Assembly (NCBI RefSeq): GCF_010726645.1
Contig: NZ_AP022563.1
Span: forward strand, 4,464,001-4,528,000
DNA length: 64,000 bases
Origin: Mycolicibacterium duvalii
GTDB taxonomy: Bacteria > Actinomycetota > Actinomycetes > Mycobacteriales > Mycobacteriaceae
Direction: 5' to 3'
Shown: positions 16,238-24,766 of the stretch, one piece after another
How positions within the stretch are numbered: the stretch's first letter is position 1
Layout: every line of letters starts with the position of its first letter
Program-made: the position numbers and the translations under genes
Notes under the pieces: model-generated
Told to the model about the DNA's origin: nothing
Database searches by the model: none
Seen by the model: the letters and a program-made list of their open reading frames with translations, nothing else

Positions 16238-18656
16238 CTGGGCCGCCGCGCGAGGTCGGGGCACGCCGCGGCCCGGCCGTGGTCCGGGCAGGCTGCGCGG
16301 TGTCGGCTGCGGGGTCGTCGGGGAAGGCCAGCGCGACCTCGATCGGATCCGGACGGTCCAGGTCGGCGGGATCGGGCTGGCCGCGGAAGCGGTGCCACAG
16401 GCGCCGGCCGACGAGCAGTACCAGGACCGCGCCGCCCGTCAGGGTGATGATGAACAGCACCTTGCCGTAGGCGTTGGAGTGCACGGACAACCGGGCGGGT
16501 TCCCCGAGCGGCAACCCGTTGGCGGTGCGCAGCGCGACGTCGACGGCCACCCGCTGGGTGAAGTGCACCTCGATGGGCACCTTCAGCGGGAGGAACCCCG
16601 GCGGCAGCACGATCTCGCCCATGTCGGTCACCGTCATGCCGGGCGGGGCGTCGATGTCGAGGCGGACGCGGATCGGCACCGGCAGATCGTTGCGCAACGC
16701 CAGCGGCAGGGGGCTGCGTTCGGTGGCCAGCGTGTAGGAGCCGCCGGGGTTGACGATGGTCACCGCGTTGAACAGGTCGGTCACCGTGGCGCTGACGGTG
16801 GTCAGGCGCTGCTGCGCCAGCCCGGCGCGCGCGTCGGGCGGCACGGACAGGCTCAGCGCCCGCAGCATGTCCTCGCGCAGCGGAGCGGTGTACTGGGCCC
16901 CGGTCAACCCGGTGCGCTCATCGGTGCCCAGCGCTGCCGTCAGGCCCCACAACCGCCCCGTGGTCGCGGCGATGCCCGACACCACCCCGTCGTCGAAGCG
17001 GCCCCGCGGATTGCCGGTCGTCCCGGACGGCAGCTCAGCGCTGCCGTGCACCGCGGCGGCCTCGTCGATCACGGCGCGCAGCGGCCGCGGCACGGCCAGC
17101 CCGGAGCGGATCGCGGTGCCGACCGCACTGAGCACCGCGGCCGCGTCGTCACCGGACAGGCCCCACATGAGCGGCGGCACCAACAGCTGCGTGCGTGGCG
17201 TGACATCGGGGTCGAGGCTCTGCCACAGCATCGCCCCGAGCGCATCCTGGCGCCGGGCGACCGCGGAATCCTGTTTGAGCGGGGTGTCCAGCGAAGCGCT
17301 CAGGTAGGACGGCGACTCCGGCTGGGCGCCCACGCTGGCCAGCGCCGCGCCGACCGCCGGGTCGAACGGCGCGGCCACCACATTGGGGGTGTAGCGCACC
17401 GGCGACACCTCGGCGGTCTGCGGTCGGCTGCCGTCACCGTCCTGCGGCCCCGACAGGTCGGCGGCGCCGATCGCGACGGTGGGACCCTGCGCCGAGAGCA
17501 GCTGCACCGTCCCCGCGGTCATCGGGCCGTCGCCGACCAGGGTGGCGCCCCGGGTGACAGGCACGCCGAGGATCTGGGCGACGATGTCGGCCGCACCGCG
17601 AGTGGCGATCGCCGACAGGCCGAAGTCCCCCACCCGATGCAGCGCGTCGAGGTCGGCCTGGGCGTAGGTGGTCGCGGTGACGCACAACCGCGCGGCCACC
17701 GCGCGGAGCCGGGCCAGCCAGTCGATCGCGGCCTGCCGCCCGGCGCCGGGATAGGTGGCGGTACCGCGACCGGCCTCCGGTCCCGCGTTGACCACATAGC
17801 CATTGGTCATCGCGTTGACAGTGATCAGCAGGTCGGGGTCGACGGCCAGGCAGACGGCCCGGGCGAGCTCACCACGCGGGTCGACCGCCGGGCCGGTCGC
17901 GAAGTCGACCGCCGAGAGCATGGTGTCGAGTCGGCCGCCGGGCGCCAGGGAGGTCGCCAGTTCGTCGTCGATCAGGCGGACGGGCGTGGTTTCGCCCGGC
18001 GCGCCCGCCGCCAGCCGGGGCCGGTCGGCCAGCGGCCACAGCAGGGTCATCGCCACCGGTCGGGTGGTGTCGGGGGGCACCGCGGAGTCGACGGAGCCGG
18101 TGTCGGCGGGCGAGCCGTCGGCGTCGGCGGGCGGGACGCCCAGCACAGGCAGCAGGAAGCGGGAATCGTCGAGCCGCGCGGGCGCCCCGTAGTCGGGCGT
18201 GCCGTTGACGTTGACCATCACCGGGTACACGCCGGGCTGGTCGATGCTCAACGACTGCGCGGCCGCGCGCAGCGGGTAGGCCAGCCGGAACGGCACGTCC
18301 TGCCCGCGCGCGAGTTCCGGTGCGACGGTGATGAAGTCGGCCACCGGCTGGTACTGGTCGACGTTGCCGGTCAGGTTGGTGCGCAGCGCGGTCGACGAGC
18401 TCACCGCGTCGGCGCGCTCGAGGCGGACCACGACGTCGCGCACCGGGCGGTCGCCGATGTTGCGGATCCTGCCGGTGACGGTGACGAGCGGGTCGCTGGT
18501 GGTGGTGACCAGGTCGGGAGAGACGGTGTCGATCTGGATCTGCAGGAACTGCTTCGGCACGGGTTGCGCGTCGGCCTGCGGGGCGCCGACTGTCGGCGCG
18601 ATCGCCAGCAGCAGCGCGACGACCGCGGCGAGCAGTCGTGCGAGCGGCACGCTCAC
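16230..18656 (-). CDS. Secreted/membrane DUF6049-type protein (Rv3909 homologue)
   Basis: An 808-aa protein from GTG 18656 (overlapping the mutT4 stop as GTGA) with an N-terminal signal peptide 'LLAAVVALLLAIAPTVGAPQADA' and one C-terminal transmembrane helix near residues 725-748 ('VLFIITLTGGAVLVLLVG') followed by a basic cytoplasmic tail. Most of the chain is therefore outside the cell. It matches M. tuberculosis Rv3909, a conserved protein always beside murJ and the Nudix gene. The operon (mutT4-this gene-murJ), with overlapping stops and starts, implies an envelope role tied to MurJ. No enzymatic motif is visible. Confidence 0.88.
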   Translation of the reverse strand: MSVPLARLLAAVVALLLAIAPTVGAPQADAQPVPKQFLQIQIDTVSPDLVTTTSDPLVTVTGRIRNIGDRPVRDVVVRLERADAVSSSTALRTNLTGNVDQYQPVADFITVAPELARGQDVPFRLAYPLRAAAQSLSIDQPGVYPVMVNVNGTPDYGAPARLDDSRFLLPVLGVPPADADGSPADTGSVDSAVPPDTTRPVAMTLLWPLADRPRLAAGAPGETTPVRLIDDELATSLAPGGRLDTMLSAVDFATGPAVDPRGELARAVCLAVDPDLLITVNAMTNGYVVNAGPEAGRGTATYPGAGRQAAIDWLARLRAVAARLCVTATTYAQADLDALHRVGDFGLSAIATRGAADIVAQILGVPVTRGATLVGDGPMTAGTVQLLSAQGPTVAIGAADLSGPQDGDGSRPQTAEVSPVRYTPNVVAAPFDPAVGAALASVGAQPESPSYLSASLDTPLKQDSAVARRQDALGAMLWQSLDPDVTPRTQLLVPPLMWGLSGDDAAAVLSAVGTAIRSGLAVPRPLRAVIDEAAAVHGSAELPSGTTGNPRGRFDDGVVSGIAATTGRLWGLTAALGTDERTGLTGAQYTAPLREDMLRALSLSVPPDARAGLAQQRLTTVSATVTDLFNAVTIVNPGGSYTLATERSPLPLALRNDLPVPIRVRLDIDAPPGMTVTDMGEIVLPPGFLPLKVPIEVHFTQRVAVDVALRTANGLPLGEPARLSVHSNAYGKVLFIITLTGGAVLVLLVGRRLWHRFRGQPDPADLDRPDPIEVALAFPDDPAADTAQPARTTAGPRRAPTSRGGPGD

Positions 18657-19459
18657 GGTCCCTGACCGCAGCCGTTCGTCCGCCGGCCGGGCTGGGATTG
18701 AGCGGAGCGGTCGGGCTTGCCGTTGCGCACGTGCGAGTGCGTCTGCGGCCGTCGGCGGGGCGTGCTGCGCGGCAGCGGCGGCAGCGCACCGGGCCCGTCG
18801 GCGTGCAGTTTGTCGATCAGTTCGTCGGCCACCGCTGCCAGGCGGCGTTCGTCGGCGTAGGCCAGGCGCGACGGCAGCTCTCTGACCGGCACCCAGGCCA
18901 CCTCGGTGACCTCGACGTCCTCGTCGGAGAGCTCGCCACCGGAGAACCGCATCAGGTAATGGTGCACGGTCTTGTGGACGCGGCGCCCCTCGGTGACGAA
19001 CCAGTAGTCGATGCTGCCGAGTGCGGCCAGGACGTCGCCCTGGATCCCGGTCTCCTCGGCCACCTCACGGATGGCGGTCTGCTCGGCGGTCTCGCCCAGC
19101 TCGATGTGCCCCTTGGGCAGCGACCACAGCATGCGTCCACGCCGGTCGATGCGGCCGATCAGAGCCGCCACCTGACGGTCTTTCGGGCCGTCGATCCCGT
19201 CGATGACCAGACCGCCGGCCGACGTCTCGTGCACGGTTCGCAGCCGGTCCGGCGTCCGCCGGGGACGGGCCTTCTGGGGTTTGGGGGAGCGGGAATTCTG
19301 TTCCTGCGTGGCGTTCGGGGCGGTCGCCTGGCTCTGCGTTCGGGGCTGGTCGGTGCCCGCCGGAGGGGGCCCTGCCGCCCGCCGACCGCGCCGACGCCCT
19401 CGGCGCCGGCGTGATCTGGGCTGCTCGCCTTCCGACACCTCAGCGATATTAGCTGGCAT
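18653..19459 (-). CDS. mutT4: Nudix hydrolase MutT4
   Basis: A 268-aa Nudix enzyme from ATG 19459 (MPANIAEVSEGEQPR). A disordered Arg/Pro-rich N-terminus (about 70 residues) leads into a Nudix domain with a complete box: 'GHIELGETAEQTAIREVAEETGI' (split here as GHIELGE, REVAEETGI), positions fitting GX5EX7REUXEEXGU. Family members hydrolyse oxidised or otherwise unwanted nucleotides. It is the M. tuberculosis Rv3908 orthologue, first gene of the mutT4-Rv3909-murJ unit, and divergent from pcnA across 64 bases. Confidence 0.92.
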   Translation of the reverse strand: MPANIAEVSEGEQPRSRRRRGRRRGRRAAGPPPAGTDQPRTQSQATAPNATQEQNSRSPKPQKARPRRTPDRLRTVHETSAGGLVIDGIDGPKDRQVAALIGRIDRRGRMLWSLPKGHIELGETAEQTAIREVAEETGIQGDVLAALGSIDYWFVTEGRRVHKTVHHYLMRFSGGELSDEDVEVTEVAWVPVRELPSRLAYADERRLAAVADELIDKLHADGPGALPPLPRSTPRRRPQTHSHVRNGKPDRSAQSQPGRRTNGCGQGP

Positions 19460-19523
19460 GAACAGCACCCCACGCCACACTCGCCGGTCGGTGACACGGC
19501 TGTGACCAGTAGGCTCACCGGAC

Positions 19524-20981
19524 GTGCCCGACCCTAGGCAACCCAGCCCGTCCGACGTCGAACTGCTGGCCGCCGCTCAGGTTTCCCTGAACCGGCATGC
19601 CCGCGTGCTCGCCGGGCTCGGCCGGCTGTTCGCCGACCACGGCCACCAGCTCTACCTGGTGGGCGGCAGCGTCCGCGACGCGCTGCTGGGCCGGTTGGGC
19701 ACCGATCTCGACTTCACCACCGACGCCCGCCCCGAGCAGATGCAGGCGTTTCTGCGCGACTGGGCCGACGCGCTCTGGGACACCGGCATCGAATTCGGCA
19801 CGCTGGGCGTGGGCAAGGATGGCGACCGCCTCGAGTTGACCACGTTCCGGGCCGACAGCTACGACCAGCAGTCACGTCATCCGGAGGTGCGCTTCGGCGA
19901 CAATCTCGCCGACGATCTGGTGCGCCGCGACTTCACCGTCAACGCGATGGCGGTCCAGATCACCGCGCAGGGGCCCGGCGAGTTCTTCGATCCACTCAAC
20001 GGGCTGTCCGCGCTGCGTGCCGGGGTGCTCGACACCCCGGCAGAACCGGAGGTCTCGTTCGGCGACGATCCGCTGCGGATGCTGCGCGCGGCACGGTTCG
20101 TGTCCCAGCTGGGTTTCGCGGTTGCGCCGCGCGTGCGGCGCGCGCTGGGGGACATGGCGCCGCAACTGGGCCGGATCTCGGCCGAGCGGGTGGCTGCCGA
20201 GCTGGACAAGCTGCTGCTCGGCCGGGACCCGGTGGCCGGTATCGACCTGATGGTGGAGACGGGGCTGGGGGAGGTGGTGCTGCCCGAGGTCGGCGGCATG
20301 CGGATGGCCATCGACGAACACCATCAGCACAAGGACGTCTACCAGCACTCGCTGACGGTGCTGCGGCAGGCCATGGAATTGGAGGAGCCCGGAAGTCCGC
20401 CCGATCTGGTGCTGCGCTGGGCGGCGCTGCTGCACGACATCGGCAAACCGGCCACCCGCCGGCACGAGCCCGACGGCGGTGTGAGCTTCCATCACCACGA
20501 AGTGGTCGGCGCGAAGATGGCGCGCAAGCGGATGCGGGCGCTGAAGTACTCCAAGCAGATGGTCGACGACGTCTCGCAGCTGGTGTACCTGCACCTGCGC
20601 TTCCACGGCTACGGGGACGGCCGGTGGACCGACTCCGCGGTGCGCCGGTACGTCACCGACGCCGGACCGCTGTTGGGTCGGCTGCACAAGCTGGTCCGCG
20701 CCGACTGCACGACCCGCAACAAGAGGCGCGCGGCGCGACTGCAGGCCAACTACGACGACTTGGAGCGCCGGATCGAGGAGCTGGCGGCCAGGGAGGATCT
20801 GGCGCGGGTGCGGCCCGACCTCGACGGCAACGAGATCATGGAGATCCTCGGCATCCCGGCGGGCCCGCAGGTCGGCCGGGCGTGGAACCATCTCAAGGAG
20901 CTGCGGCTGGACCGCGGACCGCTGAGCCGCGAGGAAGCCGTCGACGAACTGCTCGCGTGGTGGAACCGGGAGCGGTCCTAG
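19524..20981 (+). CDS. pcnA: tRNA nucleotidyltransferase / poly(A) polymerase family with HD domain
   Basis: CCA-adding enzyme of the class II nucleotidyltransferase superfamily, 485 aa from GTG 19524. The catalytic motif is 'LYLVGGSVRDALLGR' with 'DLDFTTDARP'. The RNA-binding neck includes 'DPLRMLRAARFVSQLGF', and an HD-type domain holds 'RWAALLHDIGKPATR' and 'HHHEVVGAKMA'. It is the M. tuberculosis Rv3907c orthologue and maintains tRNA 3' ends. It is divergent from mutT4, and a repeat protein follows after 14 bases. Confidence 0.94.
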   Translation: MPDPRQPSPSDVELLAAAQVSLNRHARVLAGLGRLFADHGHQLYLVGGSVRDALLGRLGTDLDFTTDARPEQMQAFLRDWADALWDTGIEFGTLGVGKDGDRLELTTFRADSYDQQSRHPEVRFGDNLADDLVRRDFTVNAMAVQITAQGPGEFFDPLNGLSALRAGVLDTPAEPEVSFGDDPLRMLRAARFVSQLGFAVAPRVRRALGDMAPQLGRISAERVAAELDKLLLGRDPVAGIDLMVETGLGEVVLPEVGGMRMAIDEHHQHKDVYQHSLTVLRQAMELEEPGSPPDLVLRWAALLHDIGKPATRRHEPDGGVSFHHHEVVGAKMARKRMRALKYSKQMVDDVSQLVYLHLRFHGYGDGRWTDSAVRRYVTDAGPLLGRLHKLVRADCTTRNKRRAARLQANYDDLERRIEELAAREDLARVRPDLDGNEIMEILGIPAGPQVGRAWNHLKELRLDRGPLSREEAVDELLAWWNRERS

Positions 20982-20995
20982 CGCGTCCGAACGGT

Positions 20996-21496
20996 ATGGA
21001 CTACTGCCTGGGCGAGCCCGACGGCTCGGCGCGGATCTGGTCGGTCGATGCGGACACCGACCTCGACGGGGACGGGCGCCTCGACGGGGTCGGGCTGGAC
21101 GTCGACGGTGACGGGCTGCTCGACGACGTGCTGGCCGATCTCGACGGCGACGGCACAGCCGAGCACGCGGTGCTCGACCGCGACGACGACGGTGTCGCCG
21201 AGGCTTACGTCACCGACGACGGCACCGGCACCTGGACGGTGGCCGCCGACCGAGGCGCACCGCTGCGGTGGTTCGGGTTGGACGGGGCCGAGCAGCCCGC
21301 CACCGGGGCGGCGGTCGACCTCGACGGCGACGGCGCGGCTGCCGAACGACTGGCCGATCTCGACGGGGACGGGCTGGCCGACCGGGCGTTCGGCACGGGG
21401 CGGGCGTGGGTGGACACCGACGCTGACGGACGCTGGGACGTCCGGCTCACCGACTCCGACAGCGACACCAGGGCCGACCGCGCCGACTACCTGTGA
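20996..21496 (+). CDS. Asp/Gly-rich repeat protein with calcium-loop-like motifs (Rv3906c homologue)
   Basis: A 166-aa, strongly acidic protein from ATG 20996 (MDYCLGEPDGSARIW) with about eight copies of a D-x-D-G-D-G-x-x-D pattern, for example 'DTDLDGDGRLDGVG', 'DVDGDGLLDDVL', 'DLDGDGTAEHAV', 'DTDADGRWDV'. Such loops resemble EF-hand, dockerin or thrombospondin type 3 calcium sites. No signal peptide or membrane segment is visible, so it appears cytoplasmic. It follows pcnA by 14 bases, the position of M. tuberculosis Rv3906c. Function unknown. Confidence 0.8.
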   Translation: MDYCLGEPDGSARIWSVDADTDLDGDGRLDGVGLDVDGDGLLDDVLADLDGDGTAEHAVLDRDDDGVAEAYVTDDGTGTWTVAADRGAPLRWFGLDGAEQPATGAAVDLDGDGAAAERLADLDGDGLADRAFGTGRAWVDTDADGRWDVRLTDSDSDTRADRADYL

Positions 21497-21499
21497 CGG

Positions 21500-22285
21500 T
21501 CAGGACCGGCCGGCCCCGGGCGGGCCGGCGAAGGCCTGCGCGATGTCCAGCCAGCGGTCCGCGTCGGCGCCGACGGCCTCGAGGTCGAGATCGGCGCGGG
21601 GACGACGCTGGGTTACCAGCATGCAGAAGTGTTCAGCCGAGCCGATGACCCGCTGCTCCGCGTCGGCGGGACCCCACGTCCACTGTGCTTCCGAACTTCC
21701 CTGCGGCGCGGCCAGTTTCACGTGAAACGGGGCGGCCGGCGGGGTGAGGCCGTGCAGCGTGAACGCGAAGTCCCGGGTCCGTACGCCGATGTGGGCGATC
21801 GAGCGCAGGCGCGCGGTGGGCACCCGGGCCACGCCCAACGCATCGGCGACGTCCAGACCGTGCGCCCACGTCTCCATCAACCGCGCGGTCGCCATCGACG
21901 CCGCACTCATCGGGGGGCCGAACCAGGGCAGCTTGCGTCCGGGCGCGACGCCGGCCAGCGCGTCGTGCAGCGCGGCCCGGGCGGTGCGCCACTCGGCCAG
22001 CAGCTCGGGCGGGGCGGTGGTGGCCAGCTCCTCGGCGGCGGCGTCGACGAAGCCGGAGGGATTGCGGCCCGCCGCGGCCAGCACGTCACCGAAAGCGGCC
22101 TCGTCGGTGACCGCGGTGTGGGCCACCCGGTCTGTCCACAGCAGATGCGCGATCTGGTGGGCGATCGTCCAGCCCGGCGCCGGTGTCGGGGTCGCCCATG
22201 CCGGTGGCGCCAGTGCGGCCACCAGCGCGTCCAGCTCGGCGCTCTCGTCCCGCAGATCGGTGATCAACGAGTCGAGCTCAGCCAT
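21500..22285 (-). CDS. TIGR03084-type protein, DinB/maleylpyruvate isomerase-like fold
   Basis: A 261-aa protein. The N-terminal four-helix DinB-like domain has conserved 'GWTIAHQIAHLLWTDRVA' and, later, 'METWAHGLDVADALG', whose histidines (H in AHQIAHL and in WAHG) fit the metal site of this superfamily. It matches M. tuberculosis Rv0036c by sequence and by its neighbour, the MFS gene. Actinobacterial members often handle mycothiol conjugates; a specific reaction cannot be stated. Its coding sequence carries the third parS (encoding PFHVKL). Confidence 0.85.
   Translation of the reverse strand: MAELDSLITDLRDESAELDALVAALAPPAWATPTPAPGWTIAHQIAHLLWTDRVAHTAVTDEAAFGDVLAAAGRNPSGFVDAAAEELATTAPPELLAEWRTARAALHDALAGVAPGRKLPWFGPPMSAASMATARLMETWAHGLDVADALGVARVPTARLRSIAHIGVRTRDFAFTLHGLTPPAAPFHVKLAAPQGSSEAQWTWGPADAEQRVIGSAEHFCMLVTQRRPRADLDLEAVGADADRWLDIAQAFAGPPGAGRS
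21715..21728. promoter_or_regulatory. parS: parS site 3
   Basis: Perfect palindrome GTTTCACGTGAAAC within the coding sequence of the TIGR03084-type gene, about 15.4 kb from parS 2. The core is the same as in sites 1 and 2; the flanks differ (A before, G after). Confidence 0.92.
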
Positions 22286-22294
22286 GGCGCAACC

Positions 22295-23578
22295 CTAGTC
22301 CGCCAGTCGGGCGCCGCGGGCCACGGTCGCGTGCGCGGCCAGCCCGGCCAGGTAGACCGCGCTGCCGACCGCTGCCAGCCCCGGTGCCCGGCCGTCGGGC
22401 GGGATGACCGCCGCGGCCGCACCGATCGCGCCGATGAACGCCATCCAGAACAACGAATCCTGCACCGTGAACACGTGACCGCGCAGCGCGTCGTCGACGT
22501 CGATCTGCATCGCCGAGTCCGCGCACAGCTTGACCATCTGCCCGGCGCCGCCGAGCAGGAAGCCGCACAGCACCATCACCGGCAGATATAGCCCGGTGCC
22601 GGCCAGCTGCACCACCGCTGCGAACGTCAGCGCCGCGTTGGGCACGGTGTAGCGGCCCCAGCGGCGCACGAGTTTCGGCGTGACCACCGTCGCCAGGAAC
22701 GACCCGGCGCCGGTGGCGGCGACGAACAGCACCGCGGTGCCCAGACCGACGACCGAGGCCTGTTCGGTGTGGCGCACCATCACCAGCACCAGCATCGTGT
22801 TGATCCCGAACACCACCCGGTGGGCGGCCAGCCCGCTCAGTGTGGCGGCGACGGTGGGCACGCCGAGCACGGTGCGTGCACCGTGGGTCCACCCGGTGGC
22901 CACCGCGTAGAGCACGCTGCCCCGCACCGCACGGGTGCTGGCGTCGGGGCCCAGCAGATGCGGCGGAAACCGCATCGACAGCCACAGCGCCAGCCCGACC
23001 GGGACGGTCACCAGGAAGATGACGACCGACGCGCCGGCGTCGCCGGCGCCGAACAGCCAGCGGGGTACCAGCATGAAGTTGGCACCCAGGAACGCCGCTA
23101 CCGCCCCGGTGGCCACCGACAGGGAGTTCATCGAGATCACCCGGTCGCGCGGGACCACGTGCGGCAGCGCCGCCGACACCCCCGACGAGACGAACCGGGT
23201 GAACCCGTTGACCACCAGCGCGCCGACCAGAATCGGGAGGTCGGCCACCCCGGACGCCAGCAGCACGCCGACTGTCGCCACCAGTACCAGCCGCACACTG
23301 TTGGCACCGATGAGCACCAGCCGGCGGTCCCACCGGTCCAGTAGCGCCCCGGCGAACGGGCCCAGCACCGAGTACGGCAGGAACAGCACTGCGAACGCCG
23401 CTGCGATGGCCCATGGTTCGGCGGCGCGCTCCGGGTTGAACAGGATGGCCCCGGCCAGACCGCCCTGGAAGAGCCCGTCCCCGAACTGGCTGACGGCGCG
23501 CAGTTCGAGCAGCCGACCGAACTCGGGCAGCTCCCGCACCGAACGCCACACGGCGCGCGGCGTCTGCTTTCCGGGCAC
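22295..23578 (-). CDS. MFS transporter (Rv0037c homologue)
   Basis: Major facilitator membrane protein of about 427 aa. The chosen start is GTG 23578 (MPGKQTPRAVWRSVRELPEF); upstream in-frame sequence is Arg/Thr-rich and unlike a transporter. About ten to twelve hydrophobic segments are seen, with the cytoplasmic loop-2/3 signature 'GPFAGALLDRWDRRLVLIGAN'. Substrate unknown. It occupies the Rv0037c position, between the TIGR03084 gene and the divergent yqgE. Confidence 0.88.
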   Translation of the reverse strand: MPGKQTPRAVWRSVRELPEFGRLLELRAVSQFGDGLFQGGLAGAILFNPERAAEPWAIAAAFAVLFLPYSVLGPFAGALLDRWDRRLVLIGANSVRLVLVATVGVLLASGVADLPILVGALVVNGFTRFVSSGVSAALPHVVPRDRVISMNSLSVATGAVAAFLGANFMLVPRWLFGAGDAGASVVIFLVTVPVGLALWLSMRFPPHLLGPDASTRAVRGSVLYAVATGWTHGARTVLGVPTVAATLSGLAAHRVVFGINTMLVLVMVRHTEQASVVGLGTAVLFVAATGAGSFLATVVTPKLVRRWGRYTVPNAALTFAAVVQLAGTGLYLPVMVLCGFLLGGAGQMVKLCADSAMQIDVDDALRGHVFTVQDSLFWMAFIGAIGAAAAVIPPDGRAPGLAAVGSAVYLAGLAAHATVARGARLAD

Positions 23579-23711
23579 GGTGCACGTCCTCGCTGCGGTG
23601 GTGGTCGACCGTCGACTGCGGGCACGGGTGAGCCCGGCCGCGACGCGACCCACAGTACAAATGTCGGCACCCCGACCGCTCGGATCGCCACCGCACCGCG
23701 GCGGTGGTGAC

Positions 23712-24329
23712 ATGATGGGAAACGTGGGGCAGCCAGAGGATCCGGAGGACTACGTCGCTCCTGCGGCACACCGGGTACGTGCGGGCACACTGCTGCTGGC
23801 CAACACCGATCTGTTGGAGCCGACGTTTCGCCGCAGCGTCATCTACGTCGTCGAGCACAACGACGGCGGCACGCTGGGCGTGGTGCTCAACCGGCCCAGC
23901 GAGACCGCGGTGTACAACGTGCTGCCGCAGTGGGCGAAGCTGACCACGAAACCGAAGACGATGTTCATCGGCGGCCCGGTCAAGCGCGACGCGGCGCTGT
24001 GCCTGGCGACGGTGCGGGTCGGCCTGGACGCCGACAACGTGCCCGGGTTGCGGCACATCCAGGGCCGCATCGCGATGGTGGACCTCGACGCCGACCCGGA
24101 TTCGATCGCGCCGGCCGTCGAGGGGGTGCGGATCTTCGCCGGGTATTCCGGCTGGACCATCGGGCAGCTCGAAGGCGAGATCGAGCGCGACGACTGGATC
24201 GTGTTGTCGGCGTTACCGTCTGATGTGCTGGTGGAGCCCAAGGTGGACCTGTGGGCGCGGGTGCTGCGTCGGCAGCCGATGCCGCTGAGCCTGCTGGCGA
24301 CCCACCCGATCGACCTCAGCCGGAACTAG
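23712..24329 (+). CDS. yqgE: YqgE/AlgH family protein (DUF179)
   Basis: A 205-aa protein from ATG 23712 (MMGNVGQPEDPEDYVAP). Family motifs are 'AGTLLLANTDLLEPTFRRSV', 'HNDGGTLGVVLNRPS', 'FIGGPVKRDAALCLA', and 'FAGYSGWTIGQLEGEI'. The precise role of this widespread family is not established. It is the Rv0038 orthologue, nearly identical in the core and ending THPIDLSRN. Its last 14 bases overlap the convergent next gene. Confidence 0.92.
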   Translation: MMGNVGQPEDPEDYVAPAAHRVRAGTLLLANTDLLEPTFRRSVIYVVEHNDGGTLGVVLNRPSETAVYNVLPQWAKLTTKPKTMFIGGPVKRDAALCLATVRVGLDADNVPGLRHIQGRIAMVDLDADPDSIAPAVEGVRIFAGYSGWTIGQLEGEIERDDWIVLSALPSDVLVEPKVDLWARVLRRQPMPLSLLATHPIDLSRN

Positions 24330-24693
24330 GACCGCAGGACAGCGTGCAGGTCGCGCACCCCGTGCCGTCGCTGCTGCCGCATCCGCCGGCGGTACCCGCG
24401 TGCGCGGCGTTGCGCCGCGCCACGGCCGCGGCGGCCTGCCAGCATCCCGCGCCGACGGTGCCGACCGCGCCGACGGTGCAGACGACGAGGATCACCACCG
24501 ACATCGGCGGGGTGGCCGTCAACGCCACCACCGCGCCCGCGCCGAGCATGACCGCGGCGGCGAGTTGGGTGGGCGCGACCGCGCGCAGCACCTGGTGGAC
24601 GTAGTCGTCGGTGGGGCGCCGGGTCAGCGACCAGACCCCGGACGCGGCGGCGACGACGGCCGCTGACAGACACAGCACGGCGGCGACCAGCAT
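24316..24693 (-). CDS. Small membrane protein with Cys-rich tail (Rv0039c homologue)
   Basis: A 125-aa protein with three hydrophobic segments ('LVAAVLCLSAAVVAAASGVW', 'LAAAVMLGAGAVVALTA', 'SVVILVVCTVGAVGTVGAG') and a C-terminal tail with four close cysteines ('CGSSDGTGCATCTLSCG'). It occupies the Rv0039c position between yqgE and the Mtc28-like gene. The cysteine cluster may bind metal or form disulfides; this is inference. Function unknown. Confidence 0.75.
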   Translation of the reverse strand: MLVAAVLCLSAAVVAAASGVWSLTRRPTDDYVHQVLRAVAPTQLAAAVMLGAGAVVALTATPPMSVVILVVCTVGAVGTVGAGCWQAAAAVARRNAAHAGTAGGCGSSDGTGCATCTLSCGPSSG

Positions 24694-24725
24694 GGATCTC
24701 AGGATACGGCGTCGGATTGGGCCGC

Positions 24726-24759
24726 CGTCCCCCGGGCGCCAGGCTTCGCCCGGGGGACG
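24726..24759 (-). terminator. Hairpin downstream of the Mtc28-like gene
   Basis: Perfect 13-base inverted repeat, CGTCCCCCGGGCG at 24726-24738 and its complement at 24747-24759, with an eight-base loop. It starts eight bases past the stop of the Mtc28-like gene. No U-tract is evident, as is common for mycobacterial terminators. Confidence 0.7.
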
Positions 24760-24766
24760 ACGCCGT

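Noticed and set aside
14756..16447. 563-aa open frame antisense to murJ
   Set aside because: Arg/Gln/His-rich shadow typical of GC-rich antisense; no start context or domain.
23579..23713. Upstream extension of the MFS gene by 45 codons
   Set aside because: The added residues are Arg/Thr/Cys-rich and unlike a transporter N-terminus, and they overlap the yqgE promoter and start.
22278..24056. 592-aa open frame antisense to yqgE and overlapping the MFS gene
   Set aside because: Arg/Gly-rich shadow; it contradicts two well-supported genes.
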